Under the pieces are notes generated by a model. That model had not been told where the DNA came from, searched no databases, and saw only the letters and a list, made by a program, of their open reading frames with translations. 64,000 nt of DNA from Pyxicephalus adspersus (Eukaryota; Chordata; Amphibia; Anura; Pyxicephalidae): the NCBI RefSeq assembly GCF_032062135.1, contig NC_092863.1, positions 17,069,024 through 17,133,023 on the forward strand, written 5' to 3'. Position numbers and translations under genes: made by a program. Of this stretch, positions 37,815 to 50,639 are shown in pieces; the first letter of the stretch is position 1, and each line of letters begins with the position of its first letter.

Positions 37815-38770
37815 TATATAGCCCTTGTTGGCAATCACAGAGGTCAGACATTTCTTGAAGTTGGCCACCAGGTTTGCACACATCTCAGGAGGGATTTTGT
37901 CCCACTTCTCTCCAAGTTAGTAAGGTTTCGAGGCTGATGTTTGGCAACTCGAACCTTCAGCTCACTCCACAGATTTTCTATGGGAATAAGGTCTGGAGAA
38001 TGCCTAAGCCACTTCAGGACCTTCATGTGCTTCTTCTTGAGCCACTCCCTTGTTGCCTTGGCCGTGTCTTTTTGGTCATTGTCATGTTGGAATACCCATC
38101 CACGACCTATTTTCATTGCCCTGGCTGAGGGAAGGAGGTGCTCACCCAAGATTTGACGATACATGCCCCCGTCCATTGTCCCTTCGATGCGGTGAAGGTG
38201 TCCTGTCCTGTTAGCGGAAAAACACCCCCAAAGCATAATGTGTCCACTTCCATGTTGGATGGTGGGGATGGTGTTCTTGGGGTCATAGGCAGCATTCCTC
38301 TTCCTCCTGCTCCGGTGAGTTGAGTTTATGCCAGAGCTCAATTTTGGTCTCATCAGACCACAACACTTTCACCCAGTACTCATCTTGATCATTCAGATGT
38401 TCATTGGCAAACTGCAGACTGGCCTGTACATGTGCTGTCTTGAGCAGGGGGACCTTGAGGGCTCTGCAAGATTTACAGCCTTCGGGGTGCAGTGTGTTAC
38501 TAATTGTTTCCTTGGTGACTATGGTCCCAGCTGCCCCGAGATCATTGACAAGTTCCCCTTGTGTAGTTCTGGGTAGGTTCGTCACCGTTCTCACATCAAG
38601 CACATCAAGCTCTGACTTTTGAGCACTGGGTTTTTGAGGGTTTTTTTGTTGTTATTCTGTCTCTCACACCTTCAATAAACCTACCATTACAATTATAGAC
38701 TGGTCATTTCTTTGTCAGAGGGCAAATGAAAAAAATTAGCAGGGGATAAAATAATTCTTTCCCTAATTGT
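37815..38770 (-). mobile_element. Tc1/mariner-like transposon relic
   Basis: Minus-strand transposase in two overlapping frames (38603-38283 and 38353-37844), so it is frameshifted. The catalytic triad can be placed: VLWSDETK for the first Asp, FQHDND for the second, and [12 protein letters not shown] with the Asp/Glu region of DD34E transposases. N-terminal helix-turn-helix remnants (AGTIVTKETI) precede. The flank at 38728-38760 carries AGCAGGGGATAAAATAATTC, the likely terminal repeat. The opposite terminus is lost at a TA tract. Inactive. Confidence 0.85.
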
Positions 38771-38779
38771 ATATAAATT

Positions 38780-39685
38780 TTTATATTATATGGAGATATA
38801 TATATTCCTAAATCACACTAACTAGTTTTTACGTAAATAGAGAAAGGGGTATTTGCGTGCAGACACTTTAAATATCAGGGAAAACATAATGATCACACAA
38901 GGTTTTCTGACCAACCTACTCCCTTTATGGAGAAATAAATGCACTGTAGACACCAAGTAATTAACCTTTCTCATCACTGTGGGAACATTGTCATCTAATA
39001 TCTATTGGCAATTGTCAAATTAAACCCCTAACAACTGAGAAACCTCAAAAGGATCTAACAATCACTTTAAATATGATAAATAAATATATAGCAACTTGAC
39101 ATTAATCTTGTCATTAGTCAATGTTAACATTTAATTACCTACAGATCAAAAGAAAAATACCTTTTTAAAATTATAGCCTATTATTTTATTGTTCGTCTTC
39201 TCTTTTTGCCCATAAATGTTATTGTTGTTGACAGGAGGACAAAAGTGCAAAACAAGGGGAAGGCAAATTGTATGCAGTTAGGCGTTCTTTGATAGCCAAA
39301 CCCTGGCTAAAGACACCCAAATCCTTCTGAGATACAAGTCTGCAATACCAGTATTTCATGTGTCTTCACATCCATCAGATTAAACACTGAGCCCTATTTG
39401 TTAGCCCTGCTCCTTGATTAGGATAAGTTCATATCTCAGACTTCTAGTTGTACAATGTACCAGCACAGAATCTGGAGTAACAATTCAACACTTGTAAAGT
39501 CTAGACAATAGATTTTATTGAAATAATTAACAAGGCTTTAACAGCTTGTAAAATAAACATTTTGCAACTACTATGTTGACCAAAGTGGAAACATTTAGCG
39601 ATTGCATTTAGTATAAAATAAGTAGAGAATGAGCAGTACAAAATCATTTAACGTTCATCTATAAGAAAAACCTTTTTTGGTGGAG
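38780..39685. other. Intergenic, no recognisable feature
   Basis: AT-rich. No gene or repeat terminus recognised. Confidence 0.4.
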
Positions 39686-39689
39686 TGGA

Positions 39690-40637
39690 GAGGGGTTGGA
39701 TCGCTTTTCATTTTTTTCTACCTGTATCGCCATTGTTGGAATTTAACCCACAAAATTTGAAGCAGAATGGCATAAGGACCTTAACAGAGGTTTAGCAGAG
39801 CTAGACTGGCTCACTGCTCATAAAACTTCTGTCTGTGGATACACCCAGAAGAAAAATTACAAAATCTTATCCTGTTGGTATAGAGACACGGTCTAGCTAC
39901 ACCGTATGTTTCCCCAAGTGCCCAGTACTTGCTGGAGGTGTGGTGGGGCTGAAGGTACTTACCTGCATATTTGGTGGGCCTGCCCAGTTCTGCAACCATA
40001 TTGGCGAGAGATCTTCGCAATATGCTTAGATATTTACGCTACTACTTTGACTCCCACTCCAGAAATGGGCCCACTTTCTTTATTTCCAGATCTTTCACTT
40101 CAAAAAAGGCCCTACACAGTCACTTTATGGCAGAAGCCCGCCAGCTTATTCCATTATTTTGGAAGCAAATAACTCTATCCTCAATAGCTTTATGGGTTTC
40201 CAAGATCAATGAATCTATGAGAATGGAAGAAATTAGAGCCTTTGACAATGATTGTATGGATAAATTTACTACACGTTGGGCCTGTTGGGAACATTATAGC
40301 ACCTCTTCCAAATTGAAATCACGGCTAGGTTCTCCTTCCCAGACATCGAAATGCTACCCCAAGGTCACTTTCACTCTACTTCCAAATAAATGGTGCCCCC
40401 CCCCCCCATATTTTCCTTCCCAAGTCCATGCCCATTCTGCCCTTAAATCAGATTTTATGTTTAATGTATGATCATTACTTTTATGTTTTTTTTTCTTTAC
40501 TTTCTTTTACTTTGCCTTTTTTTATCCTGGTTTATCTTGATTATAACATTGTAGCATTGGATCTTTCTTGTTGTACAAAATGCATGTTATATTTCTCTAT
40601 GCCTTTCTTAATAAAACATAATAAACCATAAAATAAC
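39690..40637 (+). mobile_element. L1-type LINE, 3' end, decayed
   Basis: Frames encode the L1 ORF2 C-terminal region: LAELDWLTAHKTS upstream, then CWRCGGAEGTYLHIWWACP followed by QPYW (zinc-knuckle-like Cys/His motif) at about 39930-40005. A 3' UTR follows, ending in AATAAAACATAATAAACC near 40637. Stops and frameshifts are present. A different subfamily from the 9.6-kb copy, judging by sequence. Confidence 0.8.
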
Positions 40638-40644
40638 CACTTGT

Positions 40645-41318
40645 TACAACAGAGGTATGCAGAAGGGCATCTCGGAACACACAACAAATTGAACCTAAAA
40701 GCTCATGGGCTAGAGCAGCAGGAGTTCATACTAAGTCACACTTCTGTCACCTACAAAAAGGGACATGAAGATACAATTACAGGAGCTCACCAAACTTAGA
40801 TAAAATAGGTTTGGAAAAGCTTTGCCTGGTCTGAAGAGTCTCCATTTATGCTGTGTATTTAGATGGTAGGATCAGAATTTGGCATCTACAACATAAAAGC
40901 CATAATTTATCCTGCCTTGTATTAACAATTTAGGCCAGTGATGGTAGTGTAATGGTGTGGTGGATATTTACTTGGTCATAAAGGCTCAAGTCCATCCCTT
41001 TTGACATTTTGGGCTCCTTAGTACAAAACGACTATTGTTTAAATGCCACAGTGTACGTTAGTGTTGTTGCTGACCATCTCCATCCCTTCATGACTGCACT
41101 GTAGCCATCTTCTGATGGATTTTTTGTACAATCCAAAATTTTGTAGCAACTGCGTGATGCAATATAATATCAATATGAACCACAAATCCCAGAGAAATGT
41201 TTCAAGCACCTTGGTTGAATCCATGTAACAATAAATTACAACAGTTCTGAAGGCAAAAGGGGTCCAACCTGGTACTAGCAAAGTATAGCTAATAAAAAGG
41301 CCGTTGAGTGTATAACTA
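40645..41318 (+). mobile_element. Tc1-like transposon relic, 3' part
   Basis: Contains GGGCATCTCGGAACACACAA, TTTGCCTGGTCTGAAGAGTC (transposase W-S-D/E region), GTGTAATGGTGTGGTGGATA and the characteristic 3' end CAAAAGGGGTCCAACCTGGT then AATAAAAAGGCCGTTGAGTG. An internal deletion removed the region of the last catalytic residue. Starts right after the L1 tail. Confidence 0.8.
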
Positions 41319-41319
41319 C

Positions 41320-42170
41320 TGTATATATAAATATATCCGTTACCTTTAGGACTACAGTTTTCATGAGATGTGGAAATGCAAATCAGATCATTTTTACAAT
41401 GTTAATCTTGAAGGCTGTGGTACGTATCAGAAAACTTTATTGGTATATGTCTATCCTTGCTGATCATCCTCTATTGTGGTCTACATTGATCATTGTAGCC
41501 AGTTGATGTTTGAATATACAATGCTAATCTTAATATTAATACTAATAATACTATTTTAAGCCTTTTACTACAAACTGATACATAAAATAATTGTATCATA
41601 TTGTTGGGCACATACAAACTCCATCTAGATGGGTTAGTGGTGGAAACCAGCACACCAAAACTGCTATTAAAAAAATGAAAGGTGAGCATATTCAAGGAAT
41701 ATCTTGCCAAATTTGACATTTTTACTGTTACTTACTAATATATGAAGACCATTTACATGAATAAAAGATATATACTAAATATATATATACTATAAAGAAT
41801 AATTTTTCTAATACAGGAATCAGGTTCCAACCTCAAAAAAAATTGACGGCTTTGGCTAGACAGTGCCTAAAAAATTGAATATAAAATAAAACATAACAAT
41901 TATGTTCACGACTGACTGACTTTGCCATTATTATGGTAGACAAAGCAATCAAGTGATACATGACAAACTTCAAAGTTTTTTTTAAAACCTGCAGATTTAA
42001 CACCTAGCATTTAGAAACTGAACAGAAACAATGAAAGCAAGCCAGACTGCCTGGGGGAATTAAGAGCCAACAGAAAACAAAACAAAATGAAGAAACTATT
42101 CATATGTTCAAGTTATAATAATCCATCCAGGATTTATGAGTTGTTTTATTGTAAAAAATGAAGAAAAGAA
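41320..42170. other. Upstream region of K-D
   Basis: AT-rich, with short TATATA tracts near 41328 and 41778. No other feature seen. Confidence 0.4.
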
Positions 42171-42176
42171 CCTACT

Positions 42177-42203
42177 ACACCCATCCAAGGTACATGTATA
42201 AAT
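42177..42203 (+). promoter_or_regulatory. K-D core promoter: CACCC box plus TATA
   Basis: ACACCCA at 42177-42183 and TATAAAT at 42197-42203, with the expected start near 42228. The CACCC-to-TATA distance is longer than in K-B and K-C. Confidence 0.7.
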
Positions 42204-42282
42204 ACGTTCATGCAAGAAAGGTTGTGCAGATCTTCGAGAAGCTCTCTGAAATTTAGGAAAGTTGGATCCAGCACTCAGCATC

Positions 42283-45200
42283 ATGTCTTGCCAGTGGAAA
42301 AGTGGGTCAGTTAGATCATCAGTGGGTGGTAGTATCAGCGGCCACAGAATCAGCAGTTTGGCTTTAGACCTGGCTAAGGGATCTGAACACTTTGGTGCTA
42401 GTTTTAGCTCAAATGATGGCCTCTTGCAAGGAGGTGAAAAGGAGACAATGCAGAACCTTAACACCCGACTAGCATCTTACCTGGACAAAGTGCGAGCCTT
42501 AGAAGATGCCAATGCTGACCTTGAAGCAAAGATTAAGGAATGGTACCTAAAACACCAGACCAAAACTACTCCAGGGGATTACAGTAAATACTTCTCCATT
42601 ATTGAGGATCTCAAAAACAGGGTAAATTTTTGGACCAATTCATGGATTAGTTTGATTAGTTTCAATAATATAGTAACAATGATCAGCAATGACCGATATC
42701 TATTTTGTGGTTACACAGCTTATTGCTTCTACTATTATTACTCTATTGAACCTGTTATGGGATATATACCTGTGCTGAAATTCTTGAACCTCTACCAAAA
42801 ATACCAGTTCGCTGTATGATCTAGAAGTATGTAGGTTGGAAGTCTAACAGTCTGCTATTTTTTTCCTGGACAGAGGTTCACCAACTAGTAAAGCTAGGAC
42901 AACATGACAGCCAAATAGGGATTGTTTTAGAAAGCAATTGTGAGTAGAATCACAGGCTATATTTAAGGCATAACAATGATAGTTTAGAGTTTTACCAGCT
43001 TCTAGTAAAGTTTCAGAACCTCTAAACCCATTGTGATCTTCCCTCCCGCCTTGGATGCATACATGTTCAGCATATATGCTAACGAACACTGATATTTTTT
43101 GGATAATTAAGATGCTCTACTTTGGTATTGAGATGATTGGAATTGTTGTATTGGGTATAAAAGTCAATCTGTATGTGTTCTTGAAGAGAACATGTGTTGG
43201 CTAAATTTTGGTTTCTAACCTTGTTAAACCGCTTTTGCTGTTTTAGATTTCAACTGGCTTCCTGGCTTTTTGTCTTTCAGTTATTGCCAGGAACAAACAA
43301 ACAGTAATTATAGCCTAGATGAAGTCAAGTATTTGTATATATTAGCATTGTATCCAAAAATGTAACAGTTTCGGAGGATACAATGGGTTAAAATATGCTT
43401 ACCTGTGTATTCAGTAATTAGTAAAGCCTCCACTGCAGTGTGCACCCTGTATGCCAAATGCAGACACATAATACATAAAAGGCATCTAGACCATACAATT
43501 AGAATTTTTTTTATAATTAGAATTAAATAAACTTTTTGGTTCCTATGGATTACTTTGAAAATCTGATTTGATTGATAAATGATTGTACATGTATTATCTT
43601 GAAAATCATTTCCATCACAGAAATGTATTTGGCAAGTACCTACATTATTACATCAGAGCAATATTATATAGTAACAGTTGGCATGCTATCAATGAACAAT
43701 CTTTAGTTTCAGTGTGTGAAATCTAAATATCAATGAGTTGCCATCTGCTATTACTTTTACATTACATTTTAGGTAATTACATGGATCGTAGATTTATACA
43801 GAAGTTTGAAGTCAAAATATGCATATTTCTGTTTTTTGATACATGCTGCTGGTGAATTAACCACCATCCTTTCAACACTAGGGCTTCTTATGTAAGTTCT
43901 TCTCCTCCTGTAGTTCTCAATTTCGCCCCTCCTAAACTTTGAATCACATTGAGAAAGTGTCACTATCTGTTGTTGTTGAATTTGGGCTCCCATGCAAGGA
44001 CAAAATGCTTTTTTTTTTTCATTAGGAACTGAAACTTAAATTATCCTATTCCTTGTTCCCCCAACAGCTGGCTTTCTTATTTTCCCTTCTTCACTCGTAG
44101 TTCGTAGGCAGGCTCTTGGTGTCCTCATTTACAGTACTGCTGGTCCTGCATATGGGAGGATGCAGTTCTCTTACTGATGGATAGTGAGTGCTTAAGTGAA
44201 AAGGCCTTACAAGATCAAAGTTTGCAGAGGTTATAGGATGCTTGTGGGTGATTCCTTTTTGCTTACCAACATGAACTAAAAAAAAAATATACCTTCACTA
44301 TTTGTTTGAATCCTAGATCCTAATAGAAAGTACAGAAAATGCCAGGATTATTTTGCAGATTGATAATGCCAAGTTGGCTGCAGATGATTTCCGGATGAAG
44401 TAAGTTAAAAGAATTTGTACTCTTCCTATATTATGTATGTCATGTAGAAAAGTTAGCTTCACTGCAAAATCAGATAAACCAATTCTTAAGAATAATAAGC
44501 CATGCAAATATTAAATGAGGCTGAATATGAATGCAACATAGACATAGTCTCATTCAAAGTTTTCATGGGTTGTTATTACACAATAACTTGCAAACACTGT
44601 TTTTATACCAGATCCTTAAAGGGAACCCGTACTTTACTCGTGCAGAAGTTCACTTACCTTCATATATATATACTCATTTTTGCCTCCACAGCTCTTGTCC
44701 TACCTACCTAGCTGATACACAAATCCCTCCACAGCATTTGCCCCACCTACCTACCTGATACACAAATCCCTCCACAGCACTTGCCCCACTTAACTTTCTT
44801 TGCCCTGATAGAAAAATCCCCCCCTAGCCGCTCTCATCGCTCCTCCAATGACCTACTAATGACTACTCACTTCATCACACGCACGACTTTTCTAGAGCCT
44901 CCCTAATGCTCTTTTTACCCTCTTGAAACACTGTTTTCTAAGTAAATGTGACCCTCTTCCCTTTCCACCACAATGTAGTCCTGGCATCCTAAATAATACT
45001 TAATCTCTAAATTCCTTTGCTGTTAAGTGGAGATTAAGAAGGAGTCTCTAGCCCTGTGTAAGATCTGGCCAGATGGGCAGATTCTATTCTTCTGCACCAT
45101 ATTATTAATATTACTAAACAGTATCATATAGTGCCAACATATTACACAGCATCAAATCTTAGATGTCCTAAGCACCGTCTCTACAATTCCGGACTGAAAT

Positions 45201-48200
45201 TAAATATGTACCATGACCAGAAACGTAATGGGCGTATGGCTGAATTTAAAGAGAATAAAACATTTTGTAGTACACTACAGATAAATGCCAACATCATCAA
45301 GTTTAAACCATTCTTTAATGTTTATTTATATTGGGAGAGACAGTGGTGGCAGCTGATCAGCAACTGAAAGGCTGTCAGCCACCCAGTACACTGGGTGCCA
45401 GTTGTTTCATCTATGAAGGATAATTACAAAAAGACATAACAAGGCCTGATTGGAATAGATTCTCACTAGCACATAACACCACATAGCCAAATTGTATTTC
45501 CCAATGCTTCGCTCACAATAGAATGACTCATGATAAATGGGCTGTCAACACACCACAACAGACAAAAAAAGTGTACAGGACACTCTCTTAGCAACATTCA
45601 TAGTACGCATGCTGTAATACACCATTGTATACTGACTTTTACTGTATAGTGTATTGGGGTCCCACTCACACTATATGGTACCTCAATAAGCAAACAGAGC
45701 TTGTGCATTGCCATGCCTTTATTATTTTCCTGTGTTGTGGTGAGTTGAGAGCCTATTAAGTGGAACTGGTTGCCTAAACACAAGGCACCTATGTGACATA
45801 ACAGAAGGCGTAGCAGAAGACAACCTAGGTGTCACATTATTTAAATAATTGACTATTCTGGTTAGAATTATTAAAACACGAGGAACTACCTAAACATAAA
45901 ATTATGTAATAAAATGTTTTATTTCAGATATGAGACTGAGGCAATAATTCACCAGAATGTTGAAGCAGACATCTGTGGTCTCCGTAGAGTATTAGATGAA
46001 TTGACCTTTGCTAAGTCCAACCTTGAACCCCAGATTGAAAGTCTAAAAGAAGAGATTTTGTACCTAAAGAAGAACCACGAAGAGGTACATAATGCATCCT
46101 CAAAGATGATTTTAGGCTTTTTATACTGTTTTACCTCCAAATCACTATACGTTATAGGCAATTAAAAAGTTCCATAGAGGGTCTATTTACTCTTCTCTAC
46201 CAATGAGTTACCATTCTCTATAACAGAGGCTGGTAATCAGTTGTACAAGATATGTCTGTTATAGATACAGGAATGCTCTCTCTAAACATGGTTCATCTCT
46301 TGGGGAATAAGACTTATTTTTGGGATGTGCCAAGTTAAAAGAGAAACAGTGGGTGCTAGAATACCAATATTAGTATTTGCTTGTTGAACACCTGGGGGCG
46401 GAGGTCAGGAAAAGCAATACAAATAGGATCCACGCACTGATCAATACATTTCTGAGACATGGTGAGGGTAAACCAGCAACTAGAAGCATTACAAAATTGG
46501 ATCCCCTGGTAATATTAAGTTTCTCATTGTAGTTGAAAATGATTGTTGGATACCAGTAGAAGTTTCTAGTACACTATTTTAGCTATCATTCAACATTGAA
46601 TATGCATAAACAACTTCTCCATAACATAGTTATGGCTAATTTTCTAAATTTCTCAGGAAATGAAAGCTCTCCGAGGACAGAAGGGAGAAATTAATGTAGA
46701 GATGGATGCAGCTCCTGGTGTTGATCTGAGCAGGCTCCTGAATGACATGCGCAATCAATATGAAGAAATCGCAGAACAGAACCGGCGAAAGGCTGAAGAA
46801 TGGTTCAGAGAAAAGGTAAACTTGAAGTCTCAGCCATAGGCTAGGCTGTTCTTTCTTTCTTAGAACCTGACTGTCTGGATTAGCTGGTGTATCTAAGCCC
46901 AAGAACCAAAAATGTAATATATTACTGCCTATTATTCCTTAGACATGCTGGCTACTTTGGCTTTATGTCCTTTATTTTTATCTAGTGCCCTGGGCACAAC
47001 TTCTGTCTTAGGGTGGCTATGCTTACCCCTTCTCTGTATGAAGGATCAGCATAGCCATCCTTGGACAGAAGCAAGTAATTACCAAATAAAGCCTAACACT
47101 AGCTTACAATTATTACTAGCTTACAAATGTTTTTAACATGCAGTATATATGATTTTGTGACTTTTCTCATTATATTTGCAGAGCGCAGAACTTAACAAGG
47201 AGATCTCACACAGCAGTGAAATGGTTGAAAGCCATAAAACTCAACTATCAGACCTTAAACGTGCAGTTCAAGAACTGGAAATTGAGCTCCAAGCACAACT
47301 TGCTTTGGTAATTTTTCTTATAAGCATAATAAAGGGTATGGGATTACAATGTCTATAAAATAAAGAAGCTATAAATGAGATGATTATAATAGGACATTAT
47401 GACATTGCCCCAATAATGGACAATATGGATAATGTGAAGTTGTTAGTAGAAGACCAGTAGACAGCAAGGTAAAGCGGTACAAAAAGTCAAGAATGTATTA
47501 ATTCAAAAAACTTCTTTGTTTCCCTATTTCAGAGAGCTCTGGACATTTTGTGTCTAGAAAGCTGTAGGCAGGAAGAGAATGCAAGAGGTGTTGAGAGGAG
47601 TCCAATAGATAAGGAAACAAATGAAAAAAAGATCCTTTTTTTGTATGATCTCTTTTACGATGTAAAGTTGCTGTACATATGAAGAACACACTATTCTGCC
47701 TACAATAGCACATTCTTAATAGTAGCTCTAAACTAATTAAATAACACATTCATGTACAAAAGAGCCCCTGTGCTAGTACAATGTTTGCCTTCCCTGCCTT
47801 ATGCAAAGTAAAAAGGCATAATCATTGTGCACTGATGACATTTACATTAAAGAGAACTGACCAAGAGTGTCCAAATCTATCTGACAAAGTGAAAGGTCTA
47901 AGTACTCATCTTGTACCCACATCTTGTAAAATAGGCCACTAGGTTCCAAAATGTCAGCACAAATGTTATGCTCAACTTCCATCATATAGGTATACACGAG
48001 TGAAGGTGAGTATTTAATCCAGTCTTAGCTTTGTTACTTTGGTTTTACCAAAAAGCCCAAACCAAAACAATGTGGTAAATTCACAAGGATTTACTGTCTT
48101 TCGTATTTATTGCTTATTATTCCTATTAACAGAAATCCTCCTTGGAGGGCTCATTGGCAGAAACAGAATGTTGTTATAGCACACAGCTCTCACAGCTACA

Positions 48201-50483
48201 GATCCTTGTGGGAAACGTGGAAGAGCAGCTCAGCCAGGTCCGAATTGATATGGAACGTCAAAATACAGAGTACAAACTTCTGTTGGACATCAAGACCCGC
48301 CTGGAAATGGAAATTGAGACATATCGCAGACTGATTGATGGAGAGCCGTAAGTTTAAAATGGCAAAATGTTGGTAGGAATACCTATCTTTAGTCTGGTGG
48401 ATGGTTGAAAGTGCAGCAGAGGAACTAAAGTTTGAAAAAGGAGTTTCCTGGCCACCAGGAAAGTATATTCTATCAAGCAAATTCAGGGTCTACTAAGCAG
48501 CTCCTAAATTCTGCCTCAAAGACCATTAGTTTTGCAACACTGAGCTTCTTGATAACTGATTTTTTTTTAAAGTTAAGGGTAATCCTAGGTATGAAGACGC
48601 CTAGTTTCTAACTAGACTAGAACTCTATGTTCTTGGACTAGATGTCAATGAAGCCTAGTTTTTAATCATCTAGTTCTTGGACTAGAAGTCAATGGAGAAG
48701 CCTGGTTTGTAATCTTCTAGTTATTGCACTAGACGTCCATGGAGAAGCCTAGTTTCCAATCTTCTAATTCTTGGGCTAGAAGTCTATAAAGAAGCCTGGC
48801 TTGTAATCTTCTAGTTATTGCACTAGACGTCCATGGAGAAGCCTAGTTTCCAATCTTCTAATTCTTGGGCTAGAAGTCTATAAAGAAGCCTGGCTTGTAA
48901 TCTTCTAGTTATTGCACTAGACGTCCATGGAGAAGCCTGGCTTCTAACCTTCTAGTTCTTGGACTAGACATCAATGGAGAAGCCTAGTTTCCAACCTTCA
49001 AGTTCTTAGACTTGTCTGGTTTAGGACTTGTAGTTATGGGTATTTCTTTGATAGTTAGCATAAAAAAATGGAGTGGAAACTCCTTGTAATGTTCACAAAA
49101 CATGTGCGAACTTTTACTCTTCAGTTTCCAATTTACTTATCTTAAAATACACCTGCCATAGTGCTGGAATAATGTCAGAAGGATATCCTGCTATATATAT
49201 GAACAACAGTCACAAGACAAGGTGCTCTTATTCGCAGGTAATCTTTGGGGGATATATACCCTTTTACAGGGGAAATAGAGACACTTATTTAATTGATCTT
49301 CTATTTTTTTCATGCAGGACCCGTTTTGGCACATGCATATTTGGTTTGCCTTTGTGCATTATTTTTAACCCATGTGCAAATACAGCAGCATTTTATTTAC
49401 ATATCATAACATAATATTAATAAAAAAGAAAAACATTATATGAATTATATATAATACATTATGAAATATTAACAGATATTGTTTTACATTTTTTAGATGG
49501 CAATATAAACCTCAACCAGTTCCAGTGAAGGGTAAGTATTTTTTTACAAGGACATGCTGTTTATATACAATCTGTTTAAAGCTGAGCTTCAGTCATATAT
49601 TTAAAAACATAAACCTTATGGCAATTTATATTTATGTAAAAAAAAAATCCATAAATGTCTTTTATATGTAGCTAGTAAATATGTCATGTTCCTGTACTTT
49701 CTTGGATAGCTGGCCTCAGAAAGGTAGACCAGGAGAGGGAAAGGCAACAGTGTAATTAAAGCATTTCACAATGCTGTCAGTCTACTACAGCCAACATGCT
49801 TACAGGATGGCAGAGCACAGAATATACTGATACTCCTCATTTGTCCAATCCAATTAAGGCAGTGACATAAATGTATTAGAGATAGTGGTGTCACTTTATT
49901 GGTTATGCTATATAGTTAACAAGAATGAGTTAAGAAAATTGCAAATATTAGTAAAACATTTCACTTGTATGGATTACAACTGTTAATGTAGTAACTTGGA
50001 TAATATTTAGCCAGGACATAACAAGTCATAAATTAGTTAAGCACTTAGGCTAATATTACATATTATAATATCACATGGGTGACTAACTCAATTCTTGATG
50101 ACAACCTTCCACTTATGCCTTGGTTTTGATTTCACTAAACCTTTCTCACTAGAGGGGCAGCATGCAAGCATCATCTCACTGGTCTTGCTATGAAGGAAGA
50201 AATTCCATAGGGGCTGGTAAACATTCCCTTAGGTTGCCTAACGGATCCTATGATCCTCTGTGTTATCAGCCATAGGGTTAGACTTGTCTGGAATTGCTGG
50301 GCTAGGCTAAGTTGGATGTAATTGCTTAGTGTCACCAGAACGTTATTAGGCACTTAGTACTCTTCTCTTTCATTGTTTTTAACAGAACCAAGTAAAACCA
50401 GGAAAGTCACAACAATCGTGGAGGAGGTGGTAGACGGTAAAGTCATATCGCAGAAAGTGAATGAAAAAGAAGAGAAAGTGTAA
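42283..50483 (+). CDS. Type I keratin K-D, complete, short head
   Basis: Exons: 42283-42621, 44317-44399, 45928-46084, 46657-46815, 47182-47307, 48133-48347, 49497-49531 and 50386-50483 (TAA), giving 403 residues. The head is only about 50 residues ([20 protein letters not shown] onward), without glycine loops, which is more like simple-epithelial type I keratins. The canonical helix-initiation region [20 protein letters not shown] and termination region TYRRLIDGE are both intact. Exon 4 has 53 codons. Tail: [11 protein letters not shown], then [19 protein letters not shown] ending EEKV, close to the K-C tail. Introns are larger than in K-C and hold a 43-bp tandem pair and a LINE/SINE-like fragment (intron 2) and a 47-bp minisatellite (intron 6). 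No disabling change seen. An upstream in-frame extension to 42262 has no ATG. Confidence 0.95.
44691..44790. repeat. 43-bp tandem duplication
   Basis: CTGATACACAAATCCCTCCA at 44712 recurs at 44755, with CAGCA.TTGCCCCA following both. Two units and partial flanks, in K-D intron 2. Confidence 0.8.
45101..45160 (-). repeat. LINE/SINE-like 3' end fragment
   Basis: ATTATTAATATTACTAAACA then ATATAGTGCCAACATATTAC and ACAGCATC is the reverse complement of the 3' end seen at 10396-10508. Confidence 0.6.
48575..49015. repeat. 47-bp minisatellite, K-D intron 6
   Basis: Units begin GAAGCCTAGTTTCCAATCTT or GAAGCCTGGCTTGTAATCTT and contain CTAGTT.TTG.ACTAGA. AGACGTCCATGG recurs at 48731, 48825 and 48919, exactly 94 bp apart, showing a dimeric higher-order unit (2 x 47 bp). 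About nine units in all, with the outer ones more divergent. Confidence 0.9.
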
Positions 50484-50598
50484 TCAAGAATGCAATTCTA
50501 TAGCACTGATATACATATTCCTCAGTGATATTTGAGAATGCTTTTATATTATATTCAGTGCAACAGGGAACTGGGCGCATCTATGTTATTTTATATTC

Positions 50599-50604
50599 AA
50601 TAAA
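50599..50604 (+). terminator. Poly(A) signal of K-D
   Basis: AATAAA 116 bp after the stop, followed by TTGTGCAATAC and TTTGTAGTCTTTTTT. Confidence 0.75.
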
Positions 50605-50639
50605 CTATATTGTGCAATACAATTTGTAGTCTTTTTTCA

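Noticed and set aside
42262..42282. Upstream extension of K-D exon 1 to 42262
   Set aside because: Begins at TTG, not ATG; ATG 42283 matches the neighbouring keratin starts (MSC/MSY).
48575..49015. CRISPR-like array
   Set aside because: Direct tandem units without unique spacers, in a vertebrate intron; it is a minisatellite.
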